Notes: generated by a model from the letters alone, not told the origin. DNA of 64,000 nt from Thiohalocapsa sp. (GCA_021736785.1 JAIPFF010000028.1:1-64000), one strand, 5' to 3'; shown: positions 1 to 9,364, counted from the first letter of the stretch. Numbers and translations are program-made.

Positions 1-139
1 CGCCGAAGCGGGCTTTCGCGAGCGCAACGAGCGCACGCACGTCGCCCGCCCTGCCGGGGCGCACGGCAATATCCGCCGTCGGCGCGGCGGCGGGCGGAGA
101 CGCCGGCGAATCCGGCAGCGGAAGCGGTGGCTGTGACAA
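1..139 (-). CDS. Possible GNAT acetyltransferase, N-terminal fragment
   Basis: An open frame runs off the left edge on the minus strand. After a proline/alanine-rich leader of about 20 residues it reads IAVRPGRAGDVRALVALA, which resembles the first strand and helix of GNAT N-acetyltransferases (the I-R-P-A-x-x-x-D pattern). A TTG at 139 is a possible start, but no clear ribosome-binding site precedes it and the frame stays open further upstream, so the start is unsettled. It would be divergent from argE. Only about 46 codons are visible and the family call rests on one short motif. Confidence 0.3.
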   Translation of the reverse strand, partial: MSQPPLPLPDSPASPPAAAPTADIAVRPGRAGDVRALVALAKARFG

Positions 140-326
140 CGGGGATCGTGTGCCCGGATAGCGACTGGCGGGACGAGCGCGGAACGAAGTAGTCTGACGG
201 AAATCTACACCAGAATTCGGCAAATGGCACCCGCACGACGGGGCCTTGCCCGCAACCCGACAGCCGCACCGGCCCGCACCGCGCACGCCGGAGCTCGCTC
301 GGACAGCACAGCCATCGGAGCACCGT

Positions 327-1499
327 ATGTCACTTCTTCCGAGCACCGAAGCCCCGAGCCTGCGCCACATGCTGGAGGGCCTGATCGCCACCCCGTCCGT
401 CAGCAGCGTGAAGCCGGATTGGAACCAGAGCAACCGCCCGCTGCTGGCCCTGCTCGCGGACTGGCTCACCGACGCCGGCTTCGGCATCGAGATCCTCGAT
501 ATCCCGGGCCATCCGGACAAGGCCAATCTGGTCGCTACCCTCGGCAGCGGCCCGGGCGGGCTGGTACTGTCGGGACACTCGGACACCGTCCCCTTCGATG
601 CACACCTGTGGCAGCACGACCCGCTCAAGCTGACCGAGCACGACGGCCGCTACTACGGCCTCGGCACGTCGGATATGAAGGCGTTCCTCGGCCTCGCGAT
701 CGAGGCCGCGCGAGGTCTGTCGGCGGCCGACCTGAAGCGTCCGCTGATCATCCTCGCCACCGCCGACGAAGAATCGGCGATGCACGGTGCGCGCGCCCTG
801 GTCGACGCCGGGCGCCCCCTGGGGCGCTACGCCGTCATCGGCGAGCCCACCGGCCTGCGGCCAGTGCGCATGCACAAGGGCGTGATGGGCGAGGCGGTGC
901 GGCTCATCGGGCAAAGCGGCCATGCCAGCGATCCGCGGCTCGGCAACAATGCGCTGGAGGGCATGCACGAGGTGCTCACCGCGGTGCTCGCATGGCGCGA
1001 CGAGTTGCAGCGGACCTACAACAATCCGGCCTTCCCGGTCAGCTTCCCGACCATCAATCCGGGCCACATCCACGGCGGCGACAACCCGAACCGCATTTGC
1101 GGCCATTGCGAGCTGCACTTGGATCTGCGCGTGCTCCCCGGACTCGACCCTGACGGGCTGCGCGAGGAGCTGCGCCGGCGCGTCGCCGCCGTGGCCGAGC
1201 GCCGCGGCCTCGGTTTCGAAGTCGCTCCCCTATTCGACAGCATCCCGCCTGCGGAGACGGCCGCGGGCTCGGCCATCGTGCAGGCCACCGAAACCCTGAC
1301 CGGCCATCGTGCGGAAGCGGTCAGTTTCGGAACGGAGGCGCCGTTCTTCAACCGGTTGGGGATGGAGACCGTCGTACTCGGTCCCGGTGATATCGCCCAG
1401 GCCCACCAGCCGGACGAGTACTTGGCGCTCGAGCGCATCCCGCCCGGCATCGACCTGCTGCGCCGGCTGATCCGGCAGTTCTGTATCGACGCCGAATGA
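327..1499 (+). CDS. argE: Acetylornithine deacetylase (M20 family)
   Basis: A 390-residue M20 metallopeptidase that hydrolyses N-acetyl-L-ornithine to ornithine and acetate in cytoplasmic arginine biosynthesis. Visible family features are SGHSDTVPFD (metal ligand His84, with Asp86), GTSDMKAF (bridging Asp116), TADEES (catalytic Glu148 and ligand Glu149) and a C-terminal HQPDEY that supplies the last ligand His. A dimerisation domain lies between about 180 and 290. Length matches ArgE (about 380). The ATG at 327 is chosen because GGAG ends 6 bases upstream; the frame stays open to 246, but those 27 residues are low-complexity and do not resemble ArgE. Related M20 amidases are possible, but the ArgE-type motifs and length fit best. 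Confidence 0.92.
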   Translation: MSLLPSTEAPSLRHMLEGLIATPSVSSVKPDWNQSNRPLLALLADWLTDAGFGIEILDIPGHPDKANLVATLGSGPGGLVLSGHSDTVPFDAHLWQHDPLKLTEHDGRYYGLGTSDMKAFLGLAIEAARGLSAADLKRPLIILATADEESAMHGARALVDAGRPLGRYAVIGEPTGLRPVRMHKGVMGEAVRLIGQSGHASDPRLGNNALEGMHEVLTAVLAWRDELQRTYNNPAFPVSFPTINPGHIHGGDNPNRICGHCELHLDLRVLPGLDPDGLREELRRRVAAVAERRGLGFEVAPLFDSIPPAETAAGSAIVQATETLTGHRAEAVSFGTEAPFFNRLGMETVVLGPGDIAQAHQPDEYLALERIPPGIDLLRRLIRQFCIDAE

Positions 1500-1626
1500 C
1501 GCGTCGCCGCTTCGCCGGCGGCGCGCTACACTGCGCCCGCCGGAGGCTCCGTATGGCGCGGAGCAGGCGCCGCGCGTGCGCCTCGAGCGCAGCGCAGGCC
1601 GGGGCAACGAGAACGGAGATCAGTCC

Positions 1627-2109
1627 ATGAACGAGGTGAATAAATCGGACGTGCTGGCGGGCTCGAAACTGGGCACCGAGCTCGACGAGACCGAGCGCGC
1701 ACTGCTGGCGGAAAAGATGGGGGTCATATCGCTCGCGACCTCGGAGACGCTGATCCGCGAAGGCGAAGACAGGCGCACCCTGTTCTTGCTGGCCAGCGGC
1801 CGGCTTTGCGTCTGCAAGCGCGTCGGCGACGCCGAGGAGGCGGTCTATCAGATGCGTCCGGGAGAAACCGCCGGCACCCGGGCGTTTATCGACGGCTCGC
1901 CGCGCAAGGCCGAGCTGCGCGCCGACACCGACAGTATCGTGCTGACCCTCGAGCCCGCCGACTTCGAAGCACTGGTCGACAGCCAGCCGCGGCTGGTCTA
2001 CAAGGTCATGCGCGCGATCTTCCGCATAACCCACGGCAACCTGATGCGCATGAACCTCGAGACGGCGGAGATGCGCAACTACATGCTGCGCAGCGGCGGG
2101 CGCTACTGA
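1627..2109 (+). CDS. Cyclic-nucleotide-binding (CRP-like) domain protein
   Basis: A 160-residue protein made almost entirely of one cNMP-binding beta-roll domain. A central glycine-rich segment (LLASGRLCVCKR, then a GETAGTRAF turn) stands where CRP-type proteins bind the phosphate of the ligand, followed by a C-terminal helix (DFEALVDSQPRLVYKVMRAI). No helix-turn-helix follows, so it is unlikely to bind DNA by itself and may act as a stand-alone sensor. Start ATG 1627 is preceded by GGAG at 1615-1618. It sits 127 bases after argE on the same strand. Ligand and partner cannot be read from the sequence. Confidence 0.85.
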   Translation: MNEVNKSDVLAGSKLGTELDETERALLAEKMGVISLATSETLIREGEDRRTLFLLASGRLCVCKRVGDAEEAVYQMRPGETAGTRAFIDGSPRKAELRADTDSIVLTLEPADFEALVDSQPRLVYKVMRAIFRITHGNLMRMNLETAEMRNYMLRSGGRY

Positions 2110-2479
2110 GCGGCGCATTCCCGAGTCCGCGCCGCGACCCGGGATCCGGCGCCGCAAACACAAAGCCGGGCCGGTGCGCGGCGGCGGCGCGGCAACGCGC
2201 AGGCCGCGGCACAGCTTGACGCGATCGGCGCATGAGACCGCTCGCGCGCCGCTGCGCCGAGCACTTCGCCCGAGCACTTCGTATGGAAACCCCCGGCGAT
2301 CGGACCGCTTTGCGGCCGTCCCTGGCCCCGGGGGTCCCTGCCCTGCAGCCGCCGACCCGGAGTCTCGCTGACCCGGAGTCTCGCTGACCCGGAGTCTCGC
2401 TGACCCGGAGTCTCGCTGACCCGGAGTCTCGCTGACCCGGAGTCCCTGACCCCGGAGTCCCTGACCTGCAGCCCCCGAC
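2110..2479. other. Intergenic region with minisatellite
   Basis: A 370-base gap between two convergent genes. Its right third is the 16-bp tandem array listed separately. The left part is GC-rich (runs such as gcggcggcgcggc) with no convincing gene. The array is framed by similar ctgcagcc..ccgacc words at about 2344 and 2466. Confidence 0.7.
2355..2463. repeat. Tandem array, 16-bp unit, 5 perfect plus 2 degenerate copies
   Basis: The unit acccggagtctcgctg occurs five times without a mismatch or spacer (2355-2434), followed by a 14-bp and a 15-bp variant that keep the cggagtccctg core. The array ends 16 bases from the stop codon of the minus-strand phosphodiesterase gene. There are no spacers, so this is a minisatellite, not a CRISPR array. 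Confidence 0.95.
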
Positions 2480-3742
2480 CTAGAGCCCCTTGCAGTTGGC
2501 GTAGTAGGTCACGGTGGCCGGCCAATCGGAGAAGATGCCGATGATGCCGACCTCCTGCGCCAGGACGTCCAGCGTGGTCATGATGTCGCCATCGTTCTCC
2601 AGCGCGTCCAGCGTCGTGCTGAAGTAAAAGGACGGACTACCGGTACCCTTCGTGGGCAGCACGTCCTCGACGATGCGCCCGGAGCGCTCCAGCGTCCAGG
2701 TGATGACGTCGAAGCGAAGCCGGCGCAGCCAGTAGGCGTAAGGCGAGCGCTTGATCTGCCCGTCTTTCACCGTCAGCAGCGCGGGCAACGGCGGCGCGAT
2801 GATGTTGACGCCGGCGGCTTTCAGATCGCGCAGCAGTTTGACCGGCGGATTCACGGCCGTGACGGCGGGGTCGCTGCCGTCGAGATAGACCGCCTGCTTG
2901 CCGAAGCGACGATGATTGTTGAACCAGAACAGCACGTCGTCGATGTTGAACGATTGCAGCCAGACGTCTTCCGCGGGAATGCCGGCACGCTTGTATTCCA
3001 GCACCAGCTTGCGGGCATACTCCTCCTGGCTACCGAAGACGCGGGCAATATCCTCGGCATTACCGCCCTTGAGCTCCGGCGTGAACTTCGCGCCGAGGGC
3101 CCGGATCAGCTCGATGCTCTCGGCGTGAGTCAGCAGCGTCGCGCCGGTCGCATACAAGTCGGTGCGCCAATCGGCGGTGCCGCCGAGATATTCCTCGACA
3201 GTGCGCGCGCCGCGGTCTGCCGCATCCATCTTTCCCTTCAGGCTCTTGAACTCCGCCAGCGTGATGTCGCTGGCGCAGCAGCGTGCGGACGCGGGTTTCA
3301 CCAGATTGCCGTCGACGTCGTATTCGGCGGGGCTGAAGGGCTCGCTGCACTTGGCCGCCAGCTCGGTGGCGAGAATGTTTGTCGTGGTGTGCAGGTCGCA
3401 TTGGGCGTGACGGCAAACCAGCTCGCCGTCAGCGGTGAACGTCACGTCGCATTCGATGATGCCGGCGCCCATGCGCGCGGCGGCCTCGTAAGACTCTTTC
3501 GTATGCTCGGGAAACTGCAGTGGAGCGCCGCGGTGACCGATAGAGAAATCGGTCTTGAAGAAGGGTCCTTCGGAGCAAGCCTTCAGCTCGTCCTTGAGCT
3601 TGCCTTCCGTCATTTGGTCGACGAGATAAAACGGTCGCGGGCCAAGCTGGATATTTTCCGGGGCTTCGGCAAAGGCGGCGCCTGTCGGGATCGAAAGCAG
3701 TGCCGCCAGCGCGGCGGCGGACATCATCGAGTGGGAACGCAT
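2480..3742 (-). CDS. Periplasmic glycerophosphodiester phosphodiesterase
   Basis: A 420-residue exported enzyme of the GDPD (TIM-barrel) family, expected to split glycerophosphodiesters into glycerol-3-phosphate and an alcohol. It has a cleavable signal peptide (hydrophobic core about 8-25, AAFA cleavage). Catalytic motifs seen are IGHRGA (His70, Arg71), a Glu/Asp metal pair in IIECDV (Glu97, Asp99) and the second His in VCRHAQ (His112). The ATG at 3742 is favoured because GGAGG lies 6 bases upstream and a signal peptide follows directly; the open frame continues upstream to 4357 without family similarity. It is longer than GlpQ (about 358) and has extra paired cysteines (CSEPF, RCCAS) consistent with periplasmic disulfides. 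A 16-bp minisatellite follows the stop. Confidence 0.9.
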   Translation of the reverse strand: MRSHSMMSAAALAALLSIPTGAAFAEAPENIQLGPRPFYLVDQMTEGKLKDELKACSEGPFFKTDFSIGHRGAPLQFPEHTKESYEAAARMGAGIIECDVTFTADGELVCRHAQCDLHTTTNILATELAAKCSEPFSPAEYDVDGNLVKPASARCCASDITLAEFKSLKGKMDAADRGARTVEEYLGGTADWRTDLYATGATLLTHAESIELIRALGAKFTPELKGGNAEDIARVFGSQEEYARKLVLEYKRAGIPAEDVWLQSFNIDDVLFWFNNHRRFGKQAVYLDGSDPAVTAVNPPVKLLRDLKAAGVNIIAPPLPALLTVKDGQIKRSPYAYWLRRLRFDVITWTLERSGRIVEDVLPTKGTGSPSFYFSTTLDALENDGDIMTTLDVLAQEVGIIGIFSDWPATVTYYANCKGL

Positions 3743-3780
3743 CTGCGCCTCCAAATCGGTCGTGGAACCAGGGTTTTTGG

Positions 3781-3800
3781 GCGGACCGCGGGCGGTCCGC
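3781..3800. other. Perfect inverted repeat upstream of the phosphodiesterase gene
   Basis: gcggaccgc and gcggtccgc form a 9-bp perfect stem around a 2-base centre, flanked by outer gggttt..aaaccc complementarity. It lies 38 bases upstream of the phosphodiesterase start. No T-run follows on either strand, so a regulator-binding dyad or 5' leader hairpin is more likely than a terminator. Confidence 0.55.
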
Positions 3801-4023
3801 GCAAACCCTACTCCCCGTTGATGGAGGTTATATGGTGTACGGATTGCAATCCCATGAAGCTTTTGCGGCCGACTCCGGGGCAGCTTTCCCGGGCCGCGCC
3901 GCGACGGCGGCCGTTGCGCGCCGTCGTCATCGCGCCGCGGCCGCCGCCTGGATCGATCTGCGCCCGTGCCGCCCCGCGGCCGCGCGTCGGGATCGGCCGA
4001 GCCGTCCGGAGCCTGTCCAAATG

Positions 4024-4272
4024 CTAGCGCGCATGCGGCCGTGCGGCGGAGCCGCCGTCTCCGTGGGCAGTGCGCAGATAGGTGGTCACGAGGATAAAGG
4101 GCACGAACAGCAAAAGGAGCCCGCCCAGCGCCTGTACCACGGTATCGAGATGCGCGATGGGCGGCACAAGGAACTTGCCCGCCACCAGCATGGAAACGGC
4201 GGCCGCGAGAAAGACGGCGGAGACAATGATGCCGTCTCGCATGGTGCGGCAACCGATACGGAACTCTTTCAT
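4024..4272 (-). CDS. Small inner-membrane protein, two helices
   Basis: An 82-residue protein with two predicted transmembrane helices (about 14-36 and 42-64), separated by a short polar turn (PPIAHLDT), and a charged C-terminal tail. I do not recognise a family. Start ATG 4272 has AGGAGA about 6 bases upstream, which supports translation. The next gene downstream on the same strand is the phosphodiesterase, 281 bases away, so the two may or may not be co-transcribed. Confidence 0.7.
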   Translation of the reverse strand: MKEFRIGCRTMRDGIIVSAVFLAAAVSMLVAGKFLVPPIAHLDTVVQALGGLLLLFVPFILVTTYLRTAHGDGGSAARPHAR

Positions 4273-4617
4273 GGTGGCTCTCCTGCGGGCAGGCTCGGAT
4301 GCCGCGGTTCGCGGCGATCGGCTCGGGGACGAGCAGCGGCCGCGCGTATCCCGGCATTTTGCGTCATGGCAGGCATCGCTGCATACCACGGCATACTTGC
4401 AATTGTACGGTGCTCGACTCGTTGCCGTCCGCGACCCCCGTCACGGCAAAACGGCCGGTGTTTCGTCGAGTTATGCCGAACTGCCGTGATCTATCACCTG
4501 CTGTTGCTGCGGCTGCTGCTCGCCATTGGCCGGCTGCTCGGCAAAGAACGCGCCCCATCGAACGGCCGGGCGCCTTCATGCAACGCGTCGGCGAAAGTAA
4601 CGCGTCCTTGATCCCGC
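4273..4617. other. Intergenic region, no gene seen
   Basis: A 345-base gap between rluB and the small membrane protein gene, both on the minus strand. Frames on either strand are short and lack ribosome-binding sites or recognisable composition. It should contain the promoter of the small membrane protein gene; tacaat (complement of 4402-4407) is a possible -10 element, but no good -35 element is paired with it. Confidence 0.5.
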
Positions 4618-5490
4618 CTATTTGCGGGGCTTCGCGCTCCTCTGCGCACCCTCTGCCGGCCTGCCTCGGCGCGCGGGACGCTTCGGCCCGCTGCGCGGCA
4701 CCGGCAAACCGGCGAGCTCCAACAGCCCGGCGGTTTCCTCGTCGGTGAGCTCGCGCCACTGGCCCGGCATCGGCCGCGGACCGAGGATGACGTTGCCGAA
4801 GCGCACGCGCTTGAGGCGGCTCACCTCGCAGCCGGCGGCTTCCCACAGGCGGCGGACCTCGCGGTTGCGGCCCTCGCACAAGAGCACGTGAAACCAGCGG
4901 TTGGCGCCGCTGCCGCCGGACTCGACGATTTCCTCGAAGCGCGCCGGGCCGTCTTCGAGCTCGATGCCGTTGACGAGGCGCCGCAGCGCATCATCCGCGA
5001 CCTCGCCATGGATGCGCACGGCATATTCGCGCTCGATGCGGCGCGACGGATGCATGAGCCGGTTCGCCAGCTCGCCGTGGTTGGTCACCAGCAGCAGACC
5101 CGCGGTGTTCAGGTCGAGCCGGCCGACGGCGATCCAGCGCCCGTCGCGGATGCCCGGCAGGCGGCGGAAAATGGTGGGGCGGCCCTCGGGATCGCGGCGG
5201 GTGACGACTTCGCCCTCCGGCTTGTGATAGGCCAGCACGCGCATCTTGGCGTGCCGCGCCGGGCGGCGCTTGATCTCGTTGCCGTCGACGCGGACACGAT
5301 CGGCGCCGGTCACCCGGTCGCCGAGCTTGGCGAGCTGGCCGTTGACGCGGACACGCCCGTCGCGAATCCAGCTCTCGATCTCGCGGCGCGAGCCGAGGCC
5401 GGCCTCGGCCAGCGCCTTCTGCAGCCTGATCGGCTCGCCATCCTGAGCCGCCGCCGAGCGGCGCTGCGACGGGTTACGACGATTGACCAT
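4618..5490 (-). CDS. rluB: 23S rRNA pseudouridine synthase, RluB/RsuA family
   Basis: A 290-residue RsuA-family enzyme that isomerises a uridine in 23S rRNA (U2605 in E. coli for RluB). An S4 RNA-binding domain occupies about 20-60 (RLQKALAEAGLGSRREIE). The catalytic domain follows with the signature GRLDLNTAGLLLVTN, whose Asp is the nucleophile, and a late GRNREVRR motif. The C-terminal tail is basic (RRGRPAEGAQRSAKPRK). Start ATG 5490 overlaps the scpB stop by 17 bases, with AGGAG about 10 bases upstream, giving coupling to scpB. The scpA-scpB-rluB order is a common proteobacterial arrangement and favours RluB over RluE or RluF. Confidence 0.93.
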   Translation of the reverse strand: MVNRRNPSQRRSAAAQDGEPIRLQKALAEAGLGSRREIESWIRDGRVRVNGQLAKLGDRVTGADRVRVDGNEIKRRPARHAKMRVLAYHKPEGEVVTRRDPEGRPTIFRRLPGIRDGRWIAVGRLDLNTAGLLLVTNHGELANRLMHPSRRIEREYAVRIHGEVADDALRRLVNGIELEDGPARFEEIVESGGSGANRWFHVLLCEGRNREVRRLWEAAGCEVSRLKRVRFGNVILGPRPMPGQWRELTDEETAGLLELAGLPVPRSGPKRPARRGRPAEGAQRSAKPRK

Positions 5491-6340
5491 CTCGATCGTC
5501 TCCTGGTATCGGGCCGGCATCGTCGCCCGCCTCGTCATTCGACACGCCGCCGCCCTCGGAGGCACTGTTGGCTTGCGCGGCCGTGCCGCCCGGGGGAATC
5601 GGGGGGATCGGGGGCGGCAGACCGGTCTGATCATCGGCCCGATCATCGGCGGGCTTATCGACCAACTCGCCGCCACGCCCGCCGCCGTCCAGGTCCAGTT
5701 CGTCGCCGAGGAAGGCCGGATCGCGAATCTCGGCCAGCGTCGGCAGATCGTTGAGGGAGCGCAGGCCGAAATAGTCCAGGAAACGGCGCGTCGTCGCGAA
5801 CAGGGCCGGACGCCCGGGCACGTCGCGATGGCCGACCACGCGCACCCAGTCGCGCTCGGTCAGCGTTTTGACGATCTGGGTGCTGACCGACACGCCGCGG
5901 ATCTCCTCGATCTCGCCGCGGGTGATCGGCTGGCGGTAGGCGATCAACGCGAGGGTCTCGAGCAAGGCGCGGGAATAGCGCGCCGGCTTCTCTTCCCACA
6001 GCCGCGCCACCCGGGGGGCCGCGATGCGTCTCACCTGGACGCGCCAGCCACCGGCGACCTCGACCAGTTCGATGCCGCGCTCGGCATAGTCCTCGCGCAG
6101 GTCGGCGATGGCCTGCTCCACTTCGGCATGGGCGGGACGCTCGTCGTCCGCGTACAGACCGAGGATCTGCTGCACCGTCAGCGGACCGCCGGCGGCCATC
6201 AGCGCAGCCTCGGTGACTTGCTTGACGGTGGGCGGCGTCAGCGACAACGCATTCAGCGGCCGGTCCTGCGGCAGCCCGGCGGCAATACCGACGAAGGAAT
6301 CCCGCGGCGCCTCGCCTTCGCGATCATCGGCAGTGCTCAT
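5474..6340 (-). CDS. scpB: Segregation and condensation protein B
   Basis: A 288-residue ScpB, the kleisin-associated winged-helix partner of the Smc-ScpA complex that compacts and segregates the chromosome. The core (about 38-215) has the two winged-helix halves, including the typical ALLETLALIAYRQPITRGEIE segment region and GRPALFATT. The N-terminus and the last 60 residues are low-complexity; the tail (proline- and Asp-rich, PPPIPPIPPGG) is an extension beyond the conserved domain. Start ATG 6340 shares ATGA with the scpA stop, so translation is coupled. The smc gene lies at 18.7-22.2 kb in this window. Confidence 0.95.
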   Translation of the reverse strand: MSTADDREGEAPRDSFVGIAAGLPQDRPLNALSLTPPTVKQVTEAALMAAGGPLTVQQILGLYADDERPAHAEVEQAIADLREDYAERGIELVEVAGGWRVQVRRIAAPRVARLWEEKPARYSRALLETLALIAYRQPITRGEIEEIRGVSVSTQIVKTLTERDWVRVVGHRDVPGRPALFATTRRFLDYFGLRSLNDLPTLAEIRDPAFLGDELDLDGGGRGGELVDKPADDRADDQTGLPPPIPPIPPGGTAAQANSASEGGGVSNDEAGDDAGPIPGDDRDGQSS

Positions 6341-7164
6341 GCGGCGCACTCCCGCAACCGGACATAGATCGGCGCGAATGGTCCGGATTGCACCAGCTCC
6401 AGGGTCGATGCCTTGATCAGCTCCAGAATGGCCAGGAAACTGACCACCACGCCGGCGCGGCCTTCGGTGATGTCGAACAGCTCGGCGAAAACGACGAAAT
6501 CGCGCCCGCGGGCCCGCTCGAGCACTTGCGACATCCGCTCGCGCAGGGACAGCGACTCGCGCTCCACGCGGTGGCTGGTGAACAGGTCGGCGCGCTTGAG
6601 GACGTCGCGCAGCGCCAGCAGCACTTCCGACAGCTCGACGCTCGGCGGCAGCCGGCGCAGGTGTCCCGGCGGCACATCCGCCTGCACCTCGAAGCAGTCG
6701 CGCTCGAGCCGCGGCAGTGCGTCCAGATCCTGCGCCGCCCGCTTGAAGCGCTCGTATTCCTGCAGCCGCCGCACCAGCTCGGCGCGGGGGTCGGTATCGT
6801 CTTCCTCCGCCGTCTCCGGGCGCGGCAGCAGCATGCGGGATTTGATCTCGCACAGCATCGCGGCCATCACCAGATATTCCGCCGCCAGCTCCAACTTCAG
6901 ATCCTTCATCAGCTCCACATAGTCCATATATTGGCGCGTGATGTCGGCGATCGGGATATCGAGGATGTCGAGGTTTTGACGGCGAATCAGATAGAGCAGC
7001 AGGTCGAGCGGCCCCTCGAAGGCGTCGAGGAACACCTCGAGCGCATCCGGCGGGATATAGAGATCCTCGGGCAGCTTCAGCAGCGGCGCCCCCTGCACGA
7101 TGGCGAAGGGCATCTCCTGCTGGCGTGGCGCCGGCGGCGCGTCGGTGTCCTCGCCAGCGTGCAT
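6337..7164 (-). CDS. scpA: Segregation and condensation protein A (kleisin)
   Basis: A 275-residue kleisin that bridges the Smc heads. The N-terminal domain carries the hallmark FEGPLDLLLYLIRR and NLDILDIPIADIT motifs, followed by YLVMAAMLCEIKSRMLLP. The C-terminal winged helix (VVFAELF through ILELIK) binds the other Smc head. Start ATG 7164 has GGAG in the 14 bases separating it from the trpS stop. It overlaps scpB by 4 bases. Length is typical (about 250-290). Confidence 0.95.
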   Translation of the reverse strand: MHAGEDTDAPPAPRQQEMPFAIVQGAPLLKLPEDLYIPPDALEVFLDAFEGPLDLLLYLIRRQNLDILDIPIADITRQYMDYVELMKDLKLELAAEYLVMAAMLCEIKSRMLLPRPETAEEDDTDPRAELVRRLQEYERFKRAAQDLDALPRLERDCFEVQADVPPGHLRRLPPSVELSEVLLALRDVLKRADLFTSHRVERESLSLRERMSQVLERARGRDFVVFAELFDITEGRAGVVVSFLAILELIKASTLELVQSGPFAPIYVRLRECAA

Positions 7165-7178
7165 CCCGGTCTCCGTGC

Positions 7179-8396
7179 TCAGCCCTGCACCAGCGACATG
7201 GCGTGGCGCACTTCGTCCATGGTCTCGCGGGCCACGTCGCGGGCGCGCTCGCAGCCCTCGTTGATGAACGAGCGCACCACCTCCGGCTGTTCCTCCAATT
7301 CCCGCGCGCGCGATTGAATCGGCGCGAGCTCGGCGCGAACGGCCTCGATCACGGGCTGCTTGCACTCGAGACAGCCGATGCCGGCGCTTCGGCAGCCGTG
7401 CTGCACCCACTCCTTGACGCCGTCTCCGGAGTAGACCTCGTGGAACTGCCAGACCGGGCAGATATCCGGGTTGCCGGCGTCGGTGCGGCGCACCCGTGCC
7501 GGATCGGTGGGCATGGTGCGCAGCTTCTGCTCGACCTCGTCCGGGTCGTCGCGCAGCGCAATGGTATTGCCGTAGGACTTCGACATCTTCTGCCCGTCGA
7601 GCCCCGGCATTTTCGCGGCACGGGTCAGCAGCGGCTGGGGCTCCGGCAGGATTACGCGCCCGCCGCCCTCGAGATGGCCGAACAGGCGCTCGCGATCGCC
7701 CATGGTGATGTTGCCTTGGCTCTCCAGCAGTGCACGGGCCACGTCGAGGGCCTCTTGATCGCCCTGCTCCTGATAGCGGCGCTTGAGCTTATCGAACATC
7801 TTCGCGTTCTTCTTGCCCATCTTGCGCTTGGCCTGCTCGGCCTTCTCCTCGAAGTCGGGCTCGCGGCCATAGATGTGGTTGAAGCGACGGGCGATCTCAC
7901 GCGTCATTTCGACGTGCGCCACCTGGTCTTCGCCCACCGGCACCTGGCCCGCCTTGTAGATGAGGATATCGGCGCTCTGCAGCAGCGGATAACCGAGGAA
8001 GCCGTAAGTCGCCAGATCTTTCTCTTTGAGCTTGTCCTGCTGATCCTTGTAGCTGGGCACCCGTTCCAGCCACCCCAGCGGCGTGATCATCGACAGCAGC
8101 AGATGGAGCTCCGCGTGCTCGGGCACCCGAGATTGGATAAACAGCGTCGCCGCGCCCGCGTTGACGCCCGCGGCCAGCCAGTCGACGACCATGTCGAAGG
8201 TGGCCTGCGGGATGTTGGACGGATCTTCGTAGTCGGTTGTCAGGGCGTGCCAGTCGGCGACGAAGAAAAAGCACTCGTACTCGTGCTGCAGTTCGATCCA
8301 GTTTTTGAGCACACCGTGGTAGTGGCCCAGATGCAGCTTGCCGGTCGGGCGCATACCCGACAGGACGCGGGCGTGTTGAGCGGGGACAGTGGTCAA
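7179..8396 (-). CDS. trpS: Tryptophan--tRNA ligase
   Basis: A class I aminoacyl-tRNA synthetase of 405 residues that charges tRNA-Trp. The HIGH-type motif is GKLHLGHYHG (about 19-28) and the KMSKS loop is intact at 270-274 (GQKMSKSYGN). It is about 70 residues longer than the E. coli enzyme (334); most of the excess is a charged insertion at about 182-247 (KRKMGKKNAKMFDKLKRR and an acidic/Gln-rich part) just before the KMSKS half-domain. Long forms with such an insertion exist in other gammaproteobacteria, so this looks like a lineage variant. It precedes scpA by 14 bases in the same run of genes. Confidence 0.97.
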   Translation of the reverse strand: MTTVPAQHARVLSGMRPTGKLHLGHYHGVLKNWIELQHEYECFFFVADWHALTTDYEDPSNIPQATFDMVVDWLAAGVNAGAATLFIQSRVPEHAELHLLLSMITPLGWLERVPSYKDQQDKLKEKDLATYGFLGYPLLQSADILIYKAGQVPVGEDQVAHVEMTREIARRFNHIYGREPDFEEKAEQAKRKMGKKNAKMFDKLKRRYQEQGDQEALDVARALLESQGNITMGDRERLFGHLEGGGRVILPEPQPLLTRAAKMPGLDGQKMSKSYGNTIALRDDPDEVEQKLRTMPTDPARVRRTDAGNPDICPVWQFHEVYSGDGVKEWVQHGCRSAGIGCLECKQPVIEAVRAELAPIQSRARELEEQPEVVRSFINEGCERARDVARETMDEVRHAMSLVQG

Positions 8397-8480
8397 GGTT
8401 GGCTCGCCTATTTCAGGTCGGAAGGGGTTTGGCTACGCTGTCCGGCGGTCGGTTCGTCGCCCGCGCGGACAACGCAGAGA

Positions 8481-9203
8481 TCAGATCGGGAAGCGCTCGA
8501 GCACCAGCGCCGAGCCCGGCACCAGCAGCAGCGCGCCGTTCACCACCGGGCGCAACACCGTGCCCAGCAGGCCCGGCGGATCTCCGCTCGGCAAGAACAG
8601 CAGCACCAGCAAAATCACGAGTCCGTAAGGCTCGAGACGGGAAAACCGGTACGCGAGCGGCCCGGGCAACATGGCGTTGAGGATACGACCCCCATCCAGC
8701 GGCAGCAACGGGAACAGGTTGAGCGCCATCAGGAACAGGTTGATCAAGATACCGATCACGGCCATCTCGGCGACCACCCGCAGCACCGCGGCGGTTGTCG
8801 GCGCGAGCTCCGGCTGACCGGCGGCGATCCACACAACGACCTGGATCACCAGCCCCCAGGCAACCGCCATGAGCAGGTTGACGCCGGGGCCGGCGGCGGC
8901 GACCCAGGCCATGTCCCGGCGCGGGTTGCGCAGCCGGCGCGCATCGATGGGAACCGGCTTCGCCCAACCGAACAGGAAGGGGACACCGACCATCGATTTG
9001 GACATCAGAAAGATGATCAGCGGCACCGCCACGGTGCCGACCGGATCGACGTGCTTGATCGGATTGAAGGTCACGCGGCCGAGCAAGGCCGCGGTCGGAT
9101 CGCCGAGGCGGCTTGCCACCCAGCCGTGGGCAGCCTCGTGCACGGTGATTGCCAGCACGACGGGCACGGCGAAGACGAAAATCAGCAAGAGTGTATCGAG
9201 CAT
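8481..9203 (-). CDS. Site-2-protease-like metalloprotease (M50B)
   Basis: A 240-residue integral membrane zinc protease of the M50 family. It has five or six hydrophobic segments, the HEAAH zinc motif at 22-26 in the first helix, an NPIKHVDPVGT segment and the second active-site motif LLPLDGGRI in a later helix. It is of the short type without PDZ or CBS domains, commonly found beside trpS in gammaproteobacteria; the substrate is unknown. Start ATG 9203 has only a weak Shine-Dalgarno sequence. A 160-base gap separates it from yciO upstream. Confidence 0.93.
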   Translation of the reverse strand: MLDTLLLIFVFAVPVVLAITVHEAAHGWVASRLGDPTAALLGRVTFNPIKHVDPVGTVAVPLIIFLMSKSMVGVPFLFGWAKPVPIDARRLRNPRRDMAWVAAAGPGVNLLMAVAWGLVIQVVVWIAAGQPELAPTTAAVLRVVAEMAVIGILINLFLMALNLFPLLPLDGGRILNAMLPGPLAYRFSRLEPYGLVILLVLLFLPSGDPPGLLGTVLRPVVNGALLLVPGSALVLERFPI

Positions 9204-9364
9204 TGCTTACATCGGCGATCAATGGCGCCCGCTCGCCGTCCGGCGCTTGCACGTCGGTGCTTTAGGGGCGGGCAATTTCGGGCCGGCTCATGCGCACCGG
9301 CAGGCCGGCGGCGAGCACCGGGTGAATGGCGCACTCGGCCGGCGCCGGCCGGGCAGACGGCGGA

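Noticed and set aside
2355-2463. CRISPR array
   Set aside because: Units are contiguous 16-mers without spacers and there are no cas genes.
3781-3800. Intrinsic terminator for the small membrane protein gene
   Set aside because: A strong stem is present but followed by A residues, not T, on the minus strand; listed as an inverted repeat only.
3743-4357. N-terminal extension of the phosphodiesterase to 4357
   Set aside because: The extension is Arg-rich and crosses the small membrane protein gene; the strong GGAGG and signal peptide support the start at 3742.
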